Shown: positions 61,363 through 64,000 of the stretch, one piece after another | Position numbering within the stretch: the stretch's first letter is position 1 | Layout of the letters: each line of letters begins with the position of its first letter | Made by a program: the position numbers and the translations under genes | The notes under the pieces: generated by a model | The model's input: the letters and a program-made list of their open reading frames with translations, nothing else | Database searches by the model: none | What the model was told of the DNA's origin: nothing | Assembly (NCBI GenBank): GCA_963819735.1 | Contig: CAWFXC010000005.1 | Location: 1-64,000 of the forward strand | DNA: 64,000 nt | Reading direction: 5' to 3' | Source of the DNA: CAWFXC01 sp963819735 | GTDB lineage: Bacteria > Actinomycetota > Acidimicrobiia > IMCC26256 > DASPTH01

Positions 61363-62535
61363 GTGATGGACGTCGGCCCCGAGCTCGACGCGGCGCGCGC
61401 TCGCGTGGTGGAACACGGTCTCGTGCGTGACGGATTCGCGCAGCTCACACCGGTCGTGGTGGGGTTGGGGCTTTCGCTCGATGCGCTCGGACCGGTCAAG
61501 CAGCTCCAGAAGCGGTTCTTCTCCGACGCGCCGTGGACCGTCGCGGACGACGAGGCCCTGGCCGATGCGGTCGGTCCCGGGGATGACGGAACGGAGCGTT
61601 TCGAGCTCGAACCTGGTCTCTCCTTGTCGTGGGGATGGGAAGGCGGTCGATTTCGCCTCCGGGTCGCCGGCGACACACCGGTCCCGTCGCCGGCGCGCAA
61701 TGACCCGGCAGCCGTCGATCTCGGCGCGACGTTCGACGGCGTGGTGGTGCCCGAGGCGACACCGAGCCCACGCACGATCCGATTCGCCACCCCGCCGATC
61801 CACCACGGGGCGAGTCGCGCCTACCCGTCGGCGGCCGCGGCCACCGACGATCCTCCGGTCGCACGGCTCTTCGACGCGTTCGATGCCGTGACCGATGTGC
61901 TCGTCGGCCCCGACTTCGTGGCGGTGACGATCGCGCGTCCCGACCGTTGGGAGTCTCTGCTCGAGCCGATGTTGCGCACGGTCACCGAGGAGTTCGCCGG
62001 CGATGGGCAGACCGAACCGGGCGAGCCGACCGCGCCGGCGGGTCCCGTCGCCGGCGCCGACACCGGCGCCGGCACGGACCGAGCGACCGACCGTCGGCCG
62101 CCGCGCCGGCTCGAGATCGCCTGGACCGACCTCGGCGCGCTGCGGGCCGACCAGGCGGACGACCTCGACCGCATCCTGGCCGCGGCGCGAGCGGACGAGC
62201 CCGCGCGTCGTCAGGTCGCCGCCGTCCTGCTCGCGGGGGCTCCGGCCGACGTCGCGTCAGCCGAGTGGGCGCGACTCCTCGACGACCCGAGCCGCATGGT
62301 CCGCCGCAGTGCCATCGACACCATCGTCGACGCCGACCGCGAGACGTTGCGGCCGCTGCTGGAACGGGCGCTCGACGACTCCGACCCCTGGGTCCGGTGG
62401 AAGGCGCTACGGGGAATCGCCACACTGGGCGCAGACGCGAGCCGCGCCGCAGTCGAGGCCCATGCCGCGGATCCCGACTTCCGTGTCCGCCTCGAAGCGG
62501 CGCGGGTGTTCTCCAACGACCCGACCCATCGATGA
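61363..62535 (+). CDS. Nfu_N-domain and HEAT-repeat protein (CvfC-like)
   Basis: 390 aa. After an unassigned N-terminal ~130 residues, SPRTIRFATPPIHHGASRAY and ARLFDAFDAVTDVLVGPDFV then AVTIARPDRWESLLEPMLRT match the Nfu/NifU N-terminal domain without the CxxC domain. A P/T/A-rich linker follows, then three HEAT/PBS-like repeats (RMVRRSAIDTIVDADRETLR, PWVRWKALRGIATLG). This order is known from conserved virulence factor C. GTG 61363 or ATG 61366 start. Confidence 0.75.
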   Translation: MMDVGPELDAARARVVEHGLVRDGFAQLTPVVVGLGLSLDALGPVKQLQKRFFSDAPWTVADDEALADAVGPGDDGTERFELEPGLSLSWGWEGGRFRLRVAGDTPVPSPARNDPAAVDLGATFDGVVVPEATPSPRTIRFATPPIHHGASRAYPSAAAATDDPPVARLFDAFDAVTDVLVGPDFVAVTIARPDRWESLLEPMLRTVTEEFAGDGQTEPGEPTAPAGPVAGADTGAGTDRATDRRPPRRLEIAWTDLGALRADQADDLDRILAAARADEPARRQVAAVLLAGAPADVASAEWARLLDDPSRMVRRSAIDTIVDADRETLRPLLERALDDSDPWVRWKALRGIATLGADASRAAVEAHAADPDFRVRLEAARVFSNDPTHR

Positions 62536-62575
62536 CCGGCGCGTGAGCGTCGACTCGACCCGAGAGGTGGCCGCC

Positions 62576-63406
62576 GTGCCGGACGACATTCGCAACGTGT
62601 CGGACGAGGAGTACTGGAAGGTCTTCGAGCGGAAGTGGACCGGCCTGCTGAGCTACCGGTACCTCGGCCGCACCCACACCTTCGACAAGAACGGCGACAA
62701 CCGGATGGTGCTGCGCCGCGACATGCGCAACGCGGTGGGCGGCCTGATGGTGGCGCCGCTGTGCATCGCGTCACCCGAATCCGGCGGTATGGAGGACGAC
62801 CTCTACGTCCCGAATCCGGTGATCGCGTCGATGCTCCTGCTCGACGATCCGCGCGACGTGCGCGAGATCGAGATACGGCCCGAGACGTTGCACATCGGGC
62901 GCCGGATGGGGTTCAGCCGTTCGCGCATCCTCGACGCCGACAATCCCGAGCGGGTCATCGCGCTCTCGGAGGGCATGGGCGTCAGCCTGGGTGCGCCGCC
63001 CCCCGGGTTCGCGCCGGTCGAGAACCCGCCGATCGACCTGCCCGACGAGAGCATGCTCCCGCCCCTGCACGTGGCGTACGGCGCCGAACGCAACGCCGAC
63101 GGCGCATGGCAGTTGCGCGAGTTGAGCGACGACATCGCCTCGCCCGATGCCGCCCTCCACCTCGGGCCGATCCACGTGACGCTGGAGGCGGCGGCGACCG
63201 ACTACGCGACGACCGCGGCGGGGGGCGACGTGCAGATCGAATCCTGGCACGTGATGTTCGTCACGCGCGGGAAGGTCGGCCCCTTCCCCGTGAGCTGCGA
63301 CACCGAGGTGAACGGTGATCGCATCGGATGCGTGCTCACGCTGCGCGACGCGGGGAACGGTGACCGCACCGTCACCACCGCGTCGGCGACGTTCCGTCGC
63401 GTCTGA
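62576..63406 (+). CDS. Hotdog-like protein of unknown function
   Basis: 276 aa from GTG 62576, which has GAGAGG 8 nt upstream; in-frame GTGs at 62543 and 62567 are alternatives. AVGGLMVAPLCIASPESGGM in the first half and SWHVMFVTRGKVGPFPVSCD, then strand-rich sequence to TTASATFRRV, suggest a double-hotdog thioesterase-like fold. The assignment is tentative; no catalytic residues identified. Confidence 0.5.
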   Translation: MPDDIRNVSDEEYWKVFERKWTGLLSYRYLGRTHTFDKNGDNRMVLRRDMRNAVGGLMVAPLCIASPESGGMEDDLYVPNPVIASMLLLDDPRDVREIEIRPETLHIGRRMGFSRSRILDADNPERVIALSEGMGVSLGAPPPGFAPVENPPIDLPDESMLPPLHVAYGAERNADGAWQLRELSDDIASPDAALHLGPIHVTLEAAATDYATTAAGGDVQIESWHVMFVTRGKVGPFPVSCDTEVNGDRIGCVLTLRDAGNGDRTVTTASATFRRV

Positions 63407-63417
63407 CGCGACGTGGT

Positions 63418-64000
63418 TCAGCGATCGAGGTGCTTCGGGCTGGCGACGATCAACTTGTCGCGCACGGACAGAGCGAGGGACGGCCAGTCGTCGCCGTCGT
63501 AGGTGACGGCCGGGAAGGCGAGCTCTCGTTCCACCGTGGCGAGCAGGTTGGCGGCAACGCGGGCTTCGTATGACAACGCGGCGTCGTCGCCGGGGACCAC
63601 CTTGTCGGTGAGGAGCTCGCGCACCGCGTCGAGCAGCTCGCGCGACGTCGGTCGCCCGAACGCGCGTCCATCGTCGGGGAGCGGCTCGGGGCGCGGGGCG
63701 ACGAGTGCAGCGCGGCACGCGTCGGGGGCCAGCAGCTCGATGAGGTCCCACTCCTGCCCGGCGGTCCGCCGGCCCACCGCGGCCAGGTCGATCGACCGGA
63801 CCCGGCCCGACAGGTGGTAGTCGGCCTGGATCATGCACCCGATACCCCAGGTCAGCGTCTTGGCGGTGATCCACCAGTGCAGCGCGTCGCGGTCGACGGG
63901 CCGTCCGCCCGCGGCCTCGTAGGCGACGACGAGCTCGTCGATCGTCCCGAGCCCGCCGACTTCGAGCGGTTCGCCGAAGCGCCACGCCTTGAGGCAGAGC
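63418..64000 (-). CDS. APH-type phosphotransferase, C-terminal part (runs off the window)
   Basis: The minus strand is open from the window edge: LCLKAWRFGEPLEVGGLGTI, DELVVAYEAAGGRPVDRDAL, HWWITAKTLTWGIGCMIQAD, VRSIDLAAVGRRTAGQEWDL and IELLAP. This is the C-terminal third of acyl-CoA-dehydrogenase-associated APH-family kinases (FadE36-like). The N-terminal and catalytic loop lie beyond 64000. Confidence 0.75.
   Translation of the reverse strand, partial: LCLKAWRFGEPLEVGGLGTIDELVVAYEAAGGRPVDRDALHWWITAKTLTWGIGCMIQADYHLSGRVRSIDLAAVGRRTAGQEWDLIELLAPDACRAALVAPRPEPLPDDGRAFGRPTSRELLDAVRELLTDKVVPGDDAALSYEARVAANLLATVERELAFPAVTYDGDDWPSLALSVRDKLIVASPKHLDR

Noticed and set aside
1..64000. CRISPR arrays, rRNA genes, biosynthetic megasynthases, toxin-antitoxin pairs, phage structural genes
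   Set aside because: Looked for on both strands; none seen.

Overview
The window is high-GC DNA with dense short-spaced operons, many ATGA/GTGA start-stop overlaps, a WhiB regulator, F420-type reductases and steroid/xenobiotic-type oxidoreductases. It looks like a soil or aquatic actinomycete. Acidimicrobiia would fit the CaiB, EthD-like, P450 and dihydrodipicolinate-reductase-like content, but that placement is inference. Several genes carry single-base frameshifts, which may be real decay or assembly error.

Left flank (1-1.9 kb): a frameshifted CaiB/BaiF CoA-transferase, a decayed 3' fragment of a substrate-binding protein, and an intact tRNA-Arg(CCT) on the minus strand. A perfect 38-nt copy of the 5' half of this tRNA lies at 28636-28673, in the same orientation. 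The 26.7 kb between the copies is best read as an integrated element. Its left end carries a minus-strand operon (64-aa ORF, tyrosine-recombinase-like protein, frameshifted DDE transposase) divergent from an AlpA-like excisionase-type protein, followed by a second, decayed integrase.

Cargo of the element (6-28.4 kb): a peroxiredoxin-like protein and a set of redox and VOC genes; a partner-switching module (RsbU-type phosphatase, RsbW-type kinase, STAS antagonist); an envelope/lipid operon (PAP2, diacylglycerol kinase, YihY, phospholipase D and a second phospholipase D, plus a decayed third copy); topoisomerase IB; ChaB-Rho_N; a second YihY; another STAS protein; and WhiB. This is a stress and envelope-remodelling gene set.

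Middle (29-48 kb): a PadR-controlled ABC transporter, PadR-HAAS, an ArsR-SRPBCC operon, small conserved DUF genes, a ZIP transporter behind a DtxR-like box, csbD behind an excellent SigB-type promoter, small membrane proteins and a STAS protein. Three copies of a ~120-bp intergenic repeat built around a 12-14-bp GC-rich hairpin lie at 39.9, 41.0 and 42.1 kb, with a weaker inverted relative at 27.9 kb.

Right part (48-64 kb): catabolic and redox chromosome. It holds F420-type reductase, SDR and TetR; a cNMP-domain/TrxR-like fusion; a DapB-like dehydrogenase; MarR, cupin and serine hydrolase; a branched-chain-type substrate-binding protein; a VOC protein; EthD-like, TetR and P450; YdeI; an Nfu_N-HEAT protein; a hotdog-like protein; and a partial APH-type phosphotransferase running off the end.
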